Shown here: positions 1-7,260 of the stretch, piece by piece
Numbering within the stretch: position 1 is the first letter of the stretch
Layout of the letters: each line of letters opens with the position of its first letter
Origin: Candidatus Aminicenantota bacterium
GTDB taxonomy: Bacteria > Acidobacteriota > UBA6911 > RPQK01 > JAJDTT01
Reading direction: 5' to 3'
DNA: 21,424 nucleotides
Assembly: GCA_026706325.1 (NCBI GenBank)
Contig: JAPOYZ010000333.1
Location: forward strand, 1 to 21,424
The notes under the pieces: generated by a model
What the model was told of the DNA's origin: nothing
Database searches by the model: none
What the model saw: only the letters and a program-made list of their open reading frames with translations
Position numbers and translations under genes: made by a program

Positions 1-353
1 CCTGGAGCGCTCCCCGAAGCACCGGCATCCGGGGCCAGACCATGACGCCGGTCCCCTTGGGCGGCGACCGGCTGATGGTCCTCTACAACCGGCGGTACGG
101 GGACCAGGGAATCGTCATGAACCTGGTCTCCTTCTCTCCCGAAGGATGGGAGATTCACTACGAGGGTCTGATGTACGACCCGGGAACGCGCCAGGAAGGG
201 CCGACCGGCCGCGGTGTCGAGGAGTACGGCGGCTTTCAGTTCGGGTTCCCCACGGCCATCCGCCTCCAGGACGGCGACTTTCTGGCCACTCACTGGTCCC
301 AGGAAGGGGGCCGGTTCGGGGTGCGCTGGACCCGGCTCAGGGTCGACTGGTAG
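1..353 (+). CDS. Sialidase-fold (BNR repeat) protein, 3' end only
   Basis: The reading frame is open at the left edge (codons begin at base 3) and ends in TAG at 351-353, so only about the last 116 residues are present. The visible part starts WSAPRSTGIRGQT, continues with a GDRLMVLYNRR strand and a YEGLMYDPGTRQ segment, and ends in a FPTAIRLQDGDFLATHW strand. This alternation of aromatic and glycine-rich beta strands, with the GQT and YNRR patterns, resembles the last blades of exo-alpha-sialidase-like six-bladed propellers from planctomycete-type genomes. The catalytic Arg triad and the Asp-box repeats, if present, lie outside the window, so enzymatic activity cannot be judged. It converges with the methyltransferase-like gene, with a gap of only 20 bases. 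Confidence 0.6.
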   Translation, partial: WSAPRSTGIRGQTMTPVPLGGDRLMVLYNRRYGDQGIVMNLVSFSPEGWEIHYEGLMYDPGTRQEGPTGRGVEEYGGFQFGFPTAIRLQDGDFLATHWSQEGGRFGVRWTRLRVDW

Positions 354-373
354 GAAACCGCGGCAAAAAAACT

Positions 374-1144
374 TCAGCCGCCCGCGGACTTGGTGAATCG
401 GACGGCCTGCACCAGGTAGCGCCGGACCGGGTCCAACTGCCAGGTCCACGGCTCCGACTCCTTCAAATTCCGAACCGCCCCGAGTGCTTGCCGAATCCCT
501 TTTGTATCCAGACCGAGAAAGTGACGGCCTTTTCGTACCGTCTCCCGGGCCGATGCCGGCTCCGGCGGTGCGGAAGAGCCGGGGTTCGAATCGGCCTCGG
601 CCACGTCCGTCACCACAATCCCGGTCCCGCCGGGAGCCGTCAGTCCGGTCATCAGGCGAACGTGGGCGTCCCGGACCTGCAACATGATCCGGTCGCGGTG
701 GAGCCCGGGAGGAAGAACCCGGCTCACCGTCTCCAGCAGTTGGCTCACGACGCAGGTGGAGACCACAAGGTCGAAGTCGGCCGCCGGGTCCGGCCCCGTC
801 GCATGCTCCGAATCGGAGAGGCCGGAGAGATCCAGGTCGTCCCGAAGATGGATGTTTGGCCGCTCCGGCACTCCCTGGCGGAGAAGCGCGCCCTCCATGG
901 CCTCCCGGTCCAGATCGAAGAGATGGATCTCGCCGCACTCGGACGCCAACTGGACCAGGTCCAGATCATTGCAGTTCCCCGCCCCCAAAATGGCCACCTT
1001 GCCCTGACGCCGGCTCTCGTCGCCCAACAGTTCCATGACCCGGTTCCGGTGCCGAGTAAAGGAGCGCCAGTTCTCCCTGGTGCTCCGGTTAGCGGCCCGA
1101 TGCGCCTGGCTTCGCCGCTGGAGTTCAGTCTCGAGTCGAGTCAC
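374..1144 (-). CDS. Rossmann-fold SAM-methyltransferase-like protein of unknown role
   Basis: A 256-residue protein. The start is GTG (complement of 1142-1144), chosen because a GGGGAG ribosome site lies a few bases upstream and the N-terminus is then complete. Residues 50-63 (VAILGAGNCNDLDL) look like methyltransferase motif I, a glycine-rich SAM-binding loop. Acidic residues follow in HLFDLDREA (about 74-82), where the ribose-binding acidic residue is expected. The strand DFDLVVSTCVVSQLLE (about 123-138) resembles motif IV. The first 40 residues are basic and helical. I do not recognise a specific family or substrate. It is transcribed away from hicAB, alone, with its 3' end against the sialidase-like gene. 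A Rossmann oxidoreductase cannot be excluded, but the single glycine loop plus the acidic second strand favours a methyltransferase. Confidence 0.65.
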   Translation of the reverse strand: MTRLETELQRRSQAHRAANRSTRENWRSFTRHRNRVMELLGDESRRQGKVAILGAGNCNDLDLVQLASECGEIHLFDLDREAMEGALLRQGVPERPNIHLRDDLDLSGLSDSEHATGPDPAADFDLVVSTCVVSQLLETVSRVLPPGLHRDRIMLQVRDAHVRLMTGLTAPGGTGIVVTDVAEADSNPGSSAPPEPASARETVRKGRHFLGLDTKGIRQALGAVRNLKESEPWTWQLDPVRRYLVQAVRFTKSAGG

Positions 1145-1414
1145 GGCTGTCTCCCCAAATAAGTCTTTTCCACGCTTTCTGTTGAAGTTTGGAATTTTAC
1201 GCCGTAGTCACCGTGAAGAAAAATCCGTCATGATACTCGCCCCTCGCTACGTTACTTAAGAAGAAGAGGCTCTCCGTTAATCATGCCCTTGCGGTTCTCG
1301 CCTCTTTATCCATTGTCTGGCGCACGTTTGCGCATTCGATTCAGGACTATGGCAGCCGGGAAAAGATAGGGAAATACGTATTGAAAATCGTACCTTTCGG
1401 TACGAAAATAGACC
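1145..1414. other. Divergent intergenic region, methyltransferase-like gene / hicAB
   Basis: This 270-base region separates the two divergent genes and is noticeably more AT-rich than its surroundings, as expected for a promoter region. It holds the perfect inverted repeat described as the hicAB operator at 1388-1405. It also holds a looser inverted repeat, AAGAGGC at 1264-1270 and GCCTCTT at 1300-1306, separated by 29 bases; its role is unclear. No convincing sigma-70 promoter with both boxes is seen. TTGAAA at 1381-1386 is the best -35 candidate for hicAB. Confidence 0.5.
1388..1405. promoter_or_regulatory. Probable hicAB operator (perfect inverted repeat)
   Basis: TCGTACC at 1388-1394 and GGTACGA at 1399-1405 are perfect reverse complements separated by TTTC. 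The repeat ends nine bases before the hicA ATG at 1415. HicB antitoxins with a C-terminal helix-turn-helix domain commonly repress their own operon by binding such repeats, so this is the natural autoregulatory site. A TTGAAA hexamer at 1381-1386 overlaps its left side as a possible -35 box. Binding itself is inferred. Confidence 0.6.
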
Positions 1415-1621
1415 ATGACTGGAGTCGAGTTCATCCGCCGTGCGAGGCGCTATGCGAGACGAACCGGCCACGACTACCGATTGGAGCCCAGTCGCGGCAA
1501 GGGCAGCCACGCCCGCTTATGGATCGGCGGGCATCTCACCACGGTGAAGCGGGGTGAATTGCCGCGGGGAGCCCTTCTCGGAATGTTGAAACAGTTGAAC
1601 ATCTGCAAGGAGGACTTCTGA
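1415..1621 (+). CDS. hicA: HicA-family mRNA interferase toxin
   Basis: A 68-residue protein with the HicA double-stranded-RNA-binding-like fold. The family hallmark is the G-S-H motif carrying the catalytic histidine, here KGSHARLWIGG with His32, followed by a strand and the conserved segment GELPRGALLGMLKQLNI (about 47-63), matching the usual C-terminal helix. HicA cleaves mRNAs when it is not bound by HicB. The length is typical. The start at 1415 has no recognisable Shine-Dalgarno sequence, and the operator lies immediately upstream, so translation may begin on a short-leader or leaderless transcript. The toxin gene comes first and its stop is separated by one base from hicB, the standard hicAB order. 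Confidence 0.88.
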   Translation: MTGVEFIRRARRYARRTGHDYRLEPSRGKGSHARLWIGGHLTTVKRGELPRGALLGMLKQLNICKEDF

Positions 1622-1622
1622 T

Positions 1623-2051
1623 ATGCGATACGCCTACCCTTGTGTCCTGGTCCCCGAAGAAGAGGGAGGATTTTCCGTCTCCTTTCCGGACGTTCCTGAG
1701 GCACTGACTGGCGGAAACGACCGGACTGAAGCCTTGGCCATGGCTGAGGATGCTCTGGCGACAGCCTTGGCGGGATACGTTCAGGAGCGGTGGAAGATTC
1801 CAACGCCGGGCACAGCCGCCAACGGGCAAGAAATGATTGCCGTCCCGCCCGTCGTGGCCGCCAAGCTGGCCCTCTACAGGTGCATGCGCAAACAGGGTAT
1901 CACCAAGGTTGCGCTTGCCAAGCGCTTGGGTGTGAGCGAGGCTGCCGTCCGAAAACTCCTGAACCTGGATCATCGATCCCATATCAACCAAGTCGAGAGA
2001 GCGCTTCGGATCGTTGGACGCTGTCTGGTTGTCGAGGACAGAGTCGCCTGA
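1623..2051 (+). CDS. hicB: HicB-family antitoxin with C-terminal helix-turn-helix
   Basis: A 142-residue antitoxin. Residues 1-60 form the HicB RNase-H-like partial fold: YPCVLVPEEEGGFSVSFPDVPEALTGG, then a helix rich in Ala (EALAMAEDALATALAGYV), exactly the family pattern. Residues about 90-130 form an HTH: the segment GITKVALAKRLGVSEAAVRKLLN reads as helix-turn-helix, followed by DHRSHINQVERALRIVG. The N-terminal part should cap HicA, and the HTH should bind the operator upstream of hicA. An excellent ribosome site AAGGAGGA (1607-1614) lies nine bases before the ATG, inside the end of hicA. It is much stronger than that of hicA, consistent with antitoxin excess. Confidence 0.9.
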   Translation: MRYAYPCVLVPEEEGGFSVSFPDVPEALTGGNDRTEALAMAEDALATALAGYVQERWKIPTPGTAANGQEMIAVPPVVAAKLALYRCMRKQGITKVALAKRLGVSEAAVRKLLNLDHRSHINQVERALRIVGRCLVVEDRVA

Positions 2052-2215
2052 AGCCGAGTTGACGTTCCCCGGCGGTTATAGGCCGCGCTGCAGGCCCGGA
2101 GCCAAACCCGCAGACTGCTCCACCTACCGGACGGGAACAGCCAACACCTGTGTGGTACTTTTCGGTCTTCCCGGAAAAGAATGGCAACCCCTTGATCCCT
2201 TCCAGAGAGGAGCCC

Positions 2216-3781
2216 ATGAAAACCCAATTTTGGACGCGAACACTCTGCGTCATCGGACTGTCCACCATCACCACCGCCGCTTCCGCCGTGCCGAGCCTGT
2301 TGGAGATCGGCAATCGCAAGCAGTTGTTCATCGACGACTACATGATCCAGAGCCTGAGCGATGCCAAGCAGGTGCTCAACACTGCGGTCAAGGAGCCGAG
2401 CAACCCGGTTCTCCGCCCGGACCAGCCCTGGGAGGGACATCTCACCCCCGTAGGCAAGGTCATTTACGACCCCGAGGAGAAGCTCTTCAAGATGTGGTAC
2501 TCCACCAGCGGCGAATGGCGGGCGGAACCGGGCGGGCAGCTCTCCGAATACCACTGGACCGACACCGGCGCCGTCCGGGAGCGGGTCGATGCCCCCTACC
2601 GGTACGTGGGGATCTACCACAACTACAACTACCGGCTCTGCTACGCCACCTCCAGGGACGGAGTCCATTGGGTGAAGCCGAACCTGGGCAAGGTGGAGTT
2701 CAACGGCAGCCGCAACAACAACCTGCTGCCGGCCGATAGCCGGGCGCCGACTTTCGAAGACCCCAACGAGACCGATCCCGCCAAGCGGTACAAGTCCATA
2801 GCAATGTCCCGCACCACGGATCCGCCCGGCATGCAGTTGCACGTCTACTATTCCCCGGACGGATTCAACTGGACTCCCGAGCCGACCAACCCGGTGATGG
2901 ACACGACGCCGGAGCCGGGGCGCTGGGGCCCCACCCACTACATGGGATGGGACCCGATTCGGAAGGTCTACGCCGCCCACATCGAGAATTGCCTGCACCG
3001 CCGGTGCCCCACCGGCATCAGGACCGTGGGACGGGCCGAAAGCCCCGACTTCAGGAATTGGAGCCTCCCCCAGAACATCCTCCTCCCGGACGATGAGGAT
3101 TACCCGGACGCCGAGTTCTATCTCTTTCCGGTCGTGGCCTACGAGGGCACCTACATCGCCCTCCCGTGGATCTTTCGAACCACGCGCACGCTCCATTACC
3201 CGACCCTGGCCTTCAGCCGCGACGGCGTGAACTACGAACGGAAATTTCGTGAGCCCCTGGTCCGTCTCGGCCCGGAGGGGAGCTTCGATTCGGTCAGCGT
3301 CTACGTCCAGGCGCCGATCATGCAGGGCGGGAAGATCTGGATCTACTACACGGGCGCCAACTGGCGGGGGCCCGAACAGCTCTATCTGAAGCAGGAGGCC
3401 GAGGGTGAGGCACCGCTGCGGGCGCCCGGCCTGGCGACCCTGCCGGAGGACGGATTCGTCTCCATCGACGCCGGCAAGCTCAAGCCCGGCATCCTGCTCA
3501 CCCAGACCTTCAGCTTCGAAGGCTCGAGCCTGCACGTCAACATGGAGGCCGCCCGGCACAACGACGGCGCCGGGATTCCCCAGATCAAGGTGGAGATCCT
3601 GGACCACCAGACCAAGCCGCTGCCCGGCTTCTCGTTGAAGGAGTCGGATCCCATGGCCGCCCGGGGATCCGCCCAGGCCAGTTGGCAGGGCAACAGCGAC
3701 GTGAGCTCATTGGAAGGCCGTCCCGTCCAACTTCGATTCTGGATCCGGAACGCGAGCCTGTTCTCGTTTCAGTTCAAGTAG
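2216..3781 (+). CDS. Secreted beta-propeller protein resembling GH32/GH43 family proteins
   Basis: 521 residues from the ATG at 2216. I chose this start because AGAGAGG lies just upstream and it gives a clean Sec signal peptide: MKTQFWTR, a hydrophobic TLCVIGLSTITT core, and a cleavage-like AASA ending near residue 24. The mature protein opens with QLFIDDYMIQS (about 36-46), a signature of a large planctomycete/acidobacterial family with a five-bladed propeller related to GH32, GH43 and GH117. Several blades begin with aromatic/Asp strands such as WGPTHYMGWDP and YVQAPIMQGGKIWIYY. From about residue 430 a separate beta-sandwich-like domain follows, containing LHVNMEAARHNDGAGIPQIKVEILD. The substrate is unknown; a periplasmic or extracellular glycan-related role is inferred. 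It stands alone, 164 bases after hicB. Confidence 0.72.
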   Translation: MKTQFWTRTLCVIGLSTITTAASAVPSLLEIGNRKQLFIDDYMIQSLSDAKQVLNTAVKEPSNPVLRPDQPWEGHLTPVGKVIYDPEEKLFKMWYSTSGEWRAEPGGQLSEYHWTDTGAVRERVDAPYRYVGIYHNYNYRLCYATSRDGVHWVKPNLGKVEFNGSRNNNLLPADSRAPTFEDPNETDPAKRYKSIAMSRTTDPPGMQLHVYYSPDGFNWTPEPTNPVMDTTPEPGRWGPTHYMGWDPIRKVYAAHIENCLHRRCPTGIRTVGRAESPDFRNWSLPQNILLPDDEDYPDAEFYLFPVVAYEGTYIALPWIFRTTRTLHYPTLAFSRDGVNYERKFREPLVRLGPEGSFDSVSVYVQAPIMQGGKIWIYYTGANWRGPEQLYLKQEAEGEAPLRAPGLATLPEDGFVSIDAGKLKPGILLTQTFSFEGSSLHVNMEAARHNDGAGIPQIKVEILDHQTKPLPGFSLKESDPMAARGSAQASWQGNSDVSSLEGRPVQLRFWIRNASLFSFQFK

Positions 3782-4048
3782 AATCGGAAACGCTGCGGAG
3801 CAGCACTCAAATCCACCGTCGCGTTTCAGTTGCCGACGTGGTTTGAACTGATGCGCAACAACGCTGCGTGGCATTTTCTACGTCCGGTGGAGATCCTGCG
3901 CGAGCGGGGTCGTTCGCACGTTCTTGGAAACAAGTGCACACCAAATTCACACTTGTACGGGAACTATGTCTGCTGGTTTCTGGACTCTGGCGTGGTTCAA
4001 TGATATTCTAATGTATCATTGAATATTTATATTTCATTGAGGGATCAT
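3782..4048. other. Intergenic region before the AbrB/PIN module
   Basis: This 267-base stretch has no supported gene. It contains a small hairpin GCTGC-GGA-GCAGC at 3792-3804 just after the propeller gene, without a T run. It also contains ACAAGTG (3930-3936) paired with CACTTGT (3950-3956), and the AT-rich operator-like repeat at 3996-4023 described separately. A possible weak promoter is TGGACT (3981-3986) and TATTCT (4004-4009), 17 bases apart, whose -10 box would overlap the operator. Confidence 0.4.
3996..4040. promoter_or_regulatory. Probable operator of the AbrB/PIN toxin-antitoxin operon
   Basis: TTCAATGATA at 3996-4005 and TATCATTGAA at 4014-4023 are a perfect ten-base inverted repeat around an eight-base spacer. 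A third half-site, TTCATTGA, follows at 4033-4040 in the same orientation as the second. The block is strongly AT-rich within GC-rich surroundings and ends eight bases before the antitoxin ATG. SpoVT/AbrB- and MazE-type antitoxins autoregulate through such repeats, so this is the likely site for antitoxin or antitoxin-toxin binding. Confidence 0.65.
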
Positions 4049-4315
4049 ATGAAGCAGATCACGACAACGATTACACAGCGTGGCCAAGTCACCATTCCCG
4101 CAGAAGTGCGGCGAATGTTAGGTGTGAAACCCAGGGACAAAGTCGCCTTCACCATTGAAAAGGGCGAAGTGCGTCTAGAGCCGGTTCCCTTCAGCTTGGA
4201 GTCGGCCTACGGGTCTGTGAAGCCTTCAGGCCGACCCGAAGACTTCGAAAGAATCACCCAGGAGGCCAAGGATTCCAAAGCCGAGAAGACCGCACTGGCG
4301 ATGGAAAACACATGA
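4049..4315 (+). CDS. AbrB/MazE/SpoVT-family antitoxin
   Basis: 88 residues. The ATG at 4049 is preferred over an upstream TTG at 4019, because TGAGGG (4038-4043) is a suitably placed ribosome site and the TTG lies inside the operator repeat. Residues 2-45 are a swapped-hairpin AbrB domain: TTTITQRGQVTIPAEVRRMLGVKPRDKVAF, with the diagnostic RGQVTIP and LGVKPGD-like patterns, followed by VRLEP. The C-terminal half (FSLESAYGSVKPSGRPEDF and a charged helix) is the flexible tail that normally wraps and inhibits the partner PIN toxin. The last codons overlap the toxin gene by four bases (ATGA), so the pair is translationally coupled. Confidence 0.87.
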   Translation: MKQITTTITQRGQVTIPAEVRRMLGVKPRDKVAFTIEKGEVRLEPVPFSLESAYGSVKPSGRPEDFERITQEAKDSKAEKTALAMENT

Positions 4316-4725
4316 AGTTCTTGGACACAAACGTCATCCTGCGCTACCTGACTCGTGATGACGAGGTCAAGGCGGAAGCCTGCTATCGGCTCTTTCAGCA
4401 AGTCAAACAAGGGCAACAGGAACTCTTTGTTTGTGAAGCCATTGTTGCCGAGGTCGTCTATGTCCTGTCTTCGCGTCGTGCTCCGTATCGCCTTAGCCAC
4501 GAGGAGATCAGAGCCCGACTCTTGCCGATACTAACCCTCCGAGGGCTGAAGCTCCCGCAAAAGAATGTCTATCTGCGTGCGCTCGATCTCTATGCTTCCT
4601 CACCCTTTCTCGACTTCGAGGACGCGTTGACCGTATGCCATATGGAGCAACGGGGGATCACCGGGCTGGTCAGCTACGACAGTGATTTCGACCGGATCGG
4701 GGGAATTCGAAGGATCGCCCCATGA
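4312..4725 (+). CDS. PIN-domain ribonuclease toxin (VapC-like)
   Basis: 137 residues, a full PIN domain. The acidic metal-binding residues are visible: Asp5 in MKFLDTNVILRYL, Glu47 in the CEAIVAEVVYVL helix, Asp101/Asp104 in LDFEDAL, and Asp123/Asp125 in SYDSDFDRI. PIN toxins cleave structured RNAs, often tRNA or rRNA, using magnesium. The start overlaps the antitoxin stop (ATGA at 4312-4315), the usual antitoxin-first arrangement. The protein is intact and of normal length, so the module should be functional. The exact RNA target cannot be predicted. Confidence 0.88.
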   Translation: MKFLDTNVILRYLTRDDEVKAEACYRLFQQVKQGQQELFVCEAIVAEVVYVLSSRRAPYRLSHEEIRARLLPILTLRGLKLPQKNVYLRALDLYASSPFLDFEDALTVCHMEQRGITGLVSYDSDFDRIGGIRRIAP

Positions 4726-4832
4726 CCTGAAATACTCGTCCGCCGGCCAGGGTTCGGCACAATCCTTCCGGAAAAGGGAGAGACCCGGGAGCACAGGCGT
4801 TGCAGCTGCCAACTCCAGGACGGCGATGAAGA

Positions 4833-4855
4833 GGGGGACTGCAAGTCCCCCCTCC
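4833..4855 (+). repeat. REP-like palindrome, G-rich subtype
   Basis: GGGGGAC (4833-4839), loop TGCAA, GTCCCCC (4845-4851), followed by CTCC (4852-4855). It lies between the convergent PIN toxin and aldolase genes. There is no T run on either strand, so it is a poor intrinsic terminator, although it could still form a hairpin in both transcripts. It belongs to the same palindrome family as the units near 10.7, 16.9 and 20.1 kb. Confidence 0.7.
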
Positions 4856-4863
4856 CAGGGTGC

Positions 4864-5751
4864 TCAGGCTTCGGGCATCAGCTCGCGGAAGCGTTTCCAG
4901 ACACGGTCTCCCTGTTCCCGGGTCAACGGAATGCCCGGAGGCCGGGGGACGCCGCAGTCGATTCCGAGACGCCTTCCCATGAGCTCCTTGAGGACGGCGA
5001 CGTAGGGACCGTACTCTCCGTCGAACAGGCCGAAGATTTCCGTGGCCGTGTCCTGGGTCTGGCGGGCCCGCGCCCAGTCCCCTTCCTGGTAGGCGTCCCA
5101 GACCCGGAGGAAGGCTTCGGGAGCCACGCCCGGCGGCCCGTCCACACACCCCACGGCGCCCTCGACCAGGGCCGGCAACATCAGGCAACTGAAACCCTTG
5201 AAGCAGGCCAGACCCATGCGGGCGAAGATCCAGACGTTCTTGAAGTTGGCGGCCGAATGCTTGAGACCGGCCAGTTGGGGCACCTCGTCCTGGAGTCTCT
5301 TCATCAGCTCGGGCGTGAACTCCAGCCCCGTGGCGTCGGGCAGGTTGTAGACGAACAGGGGCAGACCGGCGGCTTCGCCGATGGCCTTGTAGTAGCCGAT
5401 GGATTCGTCCGCGCCCGCTCCGTAGAAGGAACCGGGCAGGGCGCAGACGGCGTCGACGCCGGCACGGGCGGCCTGCTCGGCCATTCCGGCGGCGGCCGAC
5501 GTCGTCGCCGCGCCCACGTGCATGATGGTCCGCGCGCGGCCCCGGCACTGGTCCGCGGCGATCTCGGCGACCCGCCGGTTCTCGTCCGGCTGGAGCAGCA
5601 CGCTCTCGCCGCTGCCGCCGGCCACCCAAAAACCGTGGACCCCGGCCCGGATGCTGAATTCCAGGACCTGCCGAAAAGCCTCTTCGTTGAGCCGGTCCTC
5701 CCGGTCCATGGGCGTGATGACGGCCGGATAGAGCCCCCTGAAACTGGTCAT
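4864..5751 (-). CDS. DHDPS/NAL-family class I aldolase (substrate unknown)
   Basis: 295 residues, the normal length for this (beta/alpha)8 barrel family. The start has an AAAGGA site about six bases upstream. Family features: FRGLYPAVITPMD at the N-terminus, the glycine loop GGSGES (45-50) in the position of the GTTGE/GSTGE motif, Tyr135 in FVYNLPDATG, and the Schiff-base Lys164 in AGLKHSAAN. In true dihydrodipicolinate synthases the YNVPxRT motif supplies an Arg that binds the substrate carboxylate; here the corresponding stretch is DATG, without Arg. This argues against lysine biosynthesis and for a NAL-like or other 2-keto-acid aldolase. It is the last gene of the PSD1-DUF1501 operon, 67 bases after DUF1501, which suggests a role in using a degradation product. 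Confidence 0.85.
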   Translation of the reverse strand: MTSFRGLYPAVITPMDREDRLNEEAFRQVLEFSIRAGVHGFWVAGGSGESVLLQPDENRRVAEIAADQCRGRARTIMHVGAATTSAAAGMAEQAARAGVDAVCALPGSFYGAGADESIGYYKAIGEAAGLPLFVYNLPDATGLEFTPELMKRLQDEVPQLAGLKHSAANFKNVWIFARMGLACFKGFSCLMLPALVEGAVGCVDGPPGVAPEAFLRVWDAYQEGDWARARQTQDTATEIFGLFDGEYGPYVAVLKELMGRRLGIDCGVPRPPGIPLTREQGDRVWKRFRELMPEA

Positions 5752-5818
5752 CTGGGTCCTTTCGCTGCTGGATGAATTATCGCTGACGACCGGCGCGGCA
5801 GCCGGCGCTGCCGGAGAC

Positions 5819-7249
5819 TCAGGCCATGATGTCCGTAATCACGTTGCCGTGGATGTCGGTGAGGCGGAAGTCCCTTCCCGCGTAGCGGTAGGTCAGCCGG
5901 GTATGGTCCAACCCCATGAGGTGCAGGATCGTGGCGTGCAGGTCGTGGATGTGCACCTTGTTCTCCACCGAGTAGTAGCCGTAGTCGTCGGTGGCGCCGT
6001 ATGAGAAGCCGGGCTTCACGCCGCCGCCGGCCATCCACATGGTGAACCCCTGGGGATTGTGGTCCCGTCCGTCGGAGCCCTGGGCCACCGGGGTGCGTCC
6101 GAACTCGCCCCCCCAGAGGACCAGCGTGTCCTGCAACAGGCCCCTTCCCTTGAGGTCCCGGAGCAGGCCGGCGATGGGCTTATCCACTTCCCGGGCGTTC
6201 TGGGTGTGGTCCCGGCGCAGCCGCCGGTGCTGGTCCCACTTGTAGCTGTGGCTCACCTGGACGAAGCGGACGCCGGCCTCGGCCAGGCGCCGCGCCATCA
6301 GGCACTGGCGGCCGAAATCCTCGGTCATCCGGTCGTCCAGGCCGTAGAGTTTGCGCGTGGCCTCGGATTCCCGCGAGAGATCCTGCAACCCGGGCGCTTG
6401 GGCCTGCATCCGGAACGCCAATTCGAAGGCCTGGATCCGGCCTTCCAGATTCCGGTCGGGACCCGTCTGGGTCAACTGATGCTGATTCATCTCCCGGATG
6501 AAATCCAGGTGCATGCGCTGGATGTCCCGGGGCACCTGTTCGTTGGTGATGAAGGGGATCTTGGCGTTCTTGGCCTCGATTCGGCTGGTGCCGACGGCGG
6601 TGCCGGCGTAGGGAGCGGGCAGAAAGGCCGATCCGTAGTTGTTGGCGCCTCCGTGCCCTTGAGTGGGGCAGATGGTGATGAATCCCGGCATGTCCTGGTT
6701 CTCGCTTCCCAGGCCGTAGGTGAGCCAGGAACCGATGCTGGGACGGACGAAGGTGTCGCTGCCGGTGTGCAACTCCAACAGGGCCGCCCCGTGACGGGAG
6801 TTGGAGGCGTGCATGGACTTGATGAAGCAGAGGTCGTCCACGAACTCGGCCACGTTGGGAAAGAGCTCGCTGACCCACTGGCCGCTCTCGCCATGCTGTT
6901 TGAACGCCCAGGGGGACTTGAGCAGGTTGAAGGTCTCGCTGGAGACGACCCGGGGACGCTGGAACGGGAACGGTTTGCCGTGGTCCCGCTGGAGCAGGGG
7001 CTTGTAGTCGAAGGTATCGACCTGGGAGGGACCGCCGTGCATGAAGAGGAAGATGATCCGCTTGGCCCGCGGCGTGAAATGGGGCGCCCGCTGGGCCAGG
7101 GGGTTGGCGGAATCCCCAGGAAGCGCGGCCACGGCCTCCTCGGCCAGGAGTCCCGCCAAGGCCAGCGAGCCGAAGCCGCAACTGCTGGCTCGTAGCATCT
7201 CCCGGCGCGAAACCCGGTTCCCCAACAGACTGTTCCAATGTGAGTCCAT
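5819..7249 (-). CDS. DUF1501 family protein, Tat-exported
   Basis: 476 residues. A twin-arginine signal is visible: SRREMLR (14-20) followed by the hydrophobic SSCGFGSLALAGLLA and an Ala-rich end near residue 42, so a folded, probably cofactor- or metal-containing protein is exported. DUF1501 is related to the alkaline phosphatase/sulfatase superfamily. Conserved segments are HGGPSQVDTFDYKP (71-84), WGGEFGRTP (379-387) and GRDHNP (394-399), plus HIHDLHATILHLMGLDH near the C-terminus. The molecular function of the family is not established. It starts 11 bases after the PSD1 stop, the standard PSD1-DUF1501 pair, with an AGAGGT ribosome site. Confidence 0.9.
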   Translation of the reverse strand: MDSHWNSLLGNRVSRREMLRASSCGFGSLALAGLLAEEAVAALPGDSANPLAQRAPHFTPRAKRIIFLFMHGGPSQVDTFDYKPLLQRDHGKPFPFQRPRVVSSETFNLLKSPWAFKQHGESGQWVSELFPNVAEFVDDLCFIKSMHASNSRHGAALLELHTGSDTFVRPSIGSWLTYGLGSENQDMPGFITICPTQGHGGANNYGSAFLPAPYAGTAVGTSRIEAKNAKIPFITNEQVPRDIQRMHLDFIREMNQHQLTQTGPDRNLEGRIQAFELAFRMQAQAPGLQDLSRESEATRKLYGLDDRMTEDFGRQCLMARRLAEAGVRFVQVSHSYKWDQHRRLRRDHTQNAREVDKPIAGLLRDLKGRGLLQDTLVLWGGEFGRTPVAQGSDGRDHNPQGFTMWMAGGGVKPGFSYGATDDYGYYSVENKVHIHDLHATILHLMGLDHTRLTYRYAGRDFRLTDIHGNVITDIMA

Positions 7250-7260
7250 AGCACGAACCT

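Noticed and set aside
1970..3607. A 545-codon open frame on the - strand opposite the propeller gene
   Set aside because: The + strand frame has a signal peptide, a ribosome site and the LFIDDY signature; the antisense frame has no recognisable features.
3851..4003. A 50-codon ORF between the propeller gene and the AbrB/PIN module
   Set aside because: There is no ribosome site, no recognisable sequence, and its end runs into the operator repeat; chance is sufficient explanation.
4019..4048. TTG start for the AbrB antitoxin
   Set aside because: It lies within the inverted repeat, has no ribosome site, and adds ten residues before a standard AbrB N-terminus; the ATG at 4049 has TGAGGG upstream.
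6059..7195. A 378-codon open frame on the + strand opposite DUF1501
   Set aside because: It lies wholly within the antisense strand of a conserved gene and has no ribosome site or domain.
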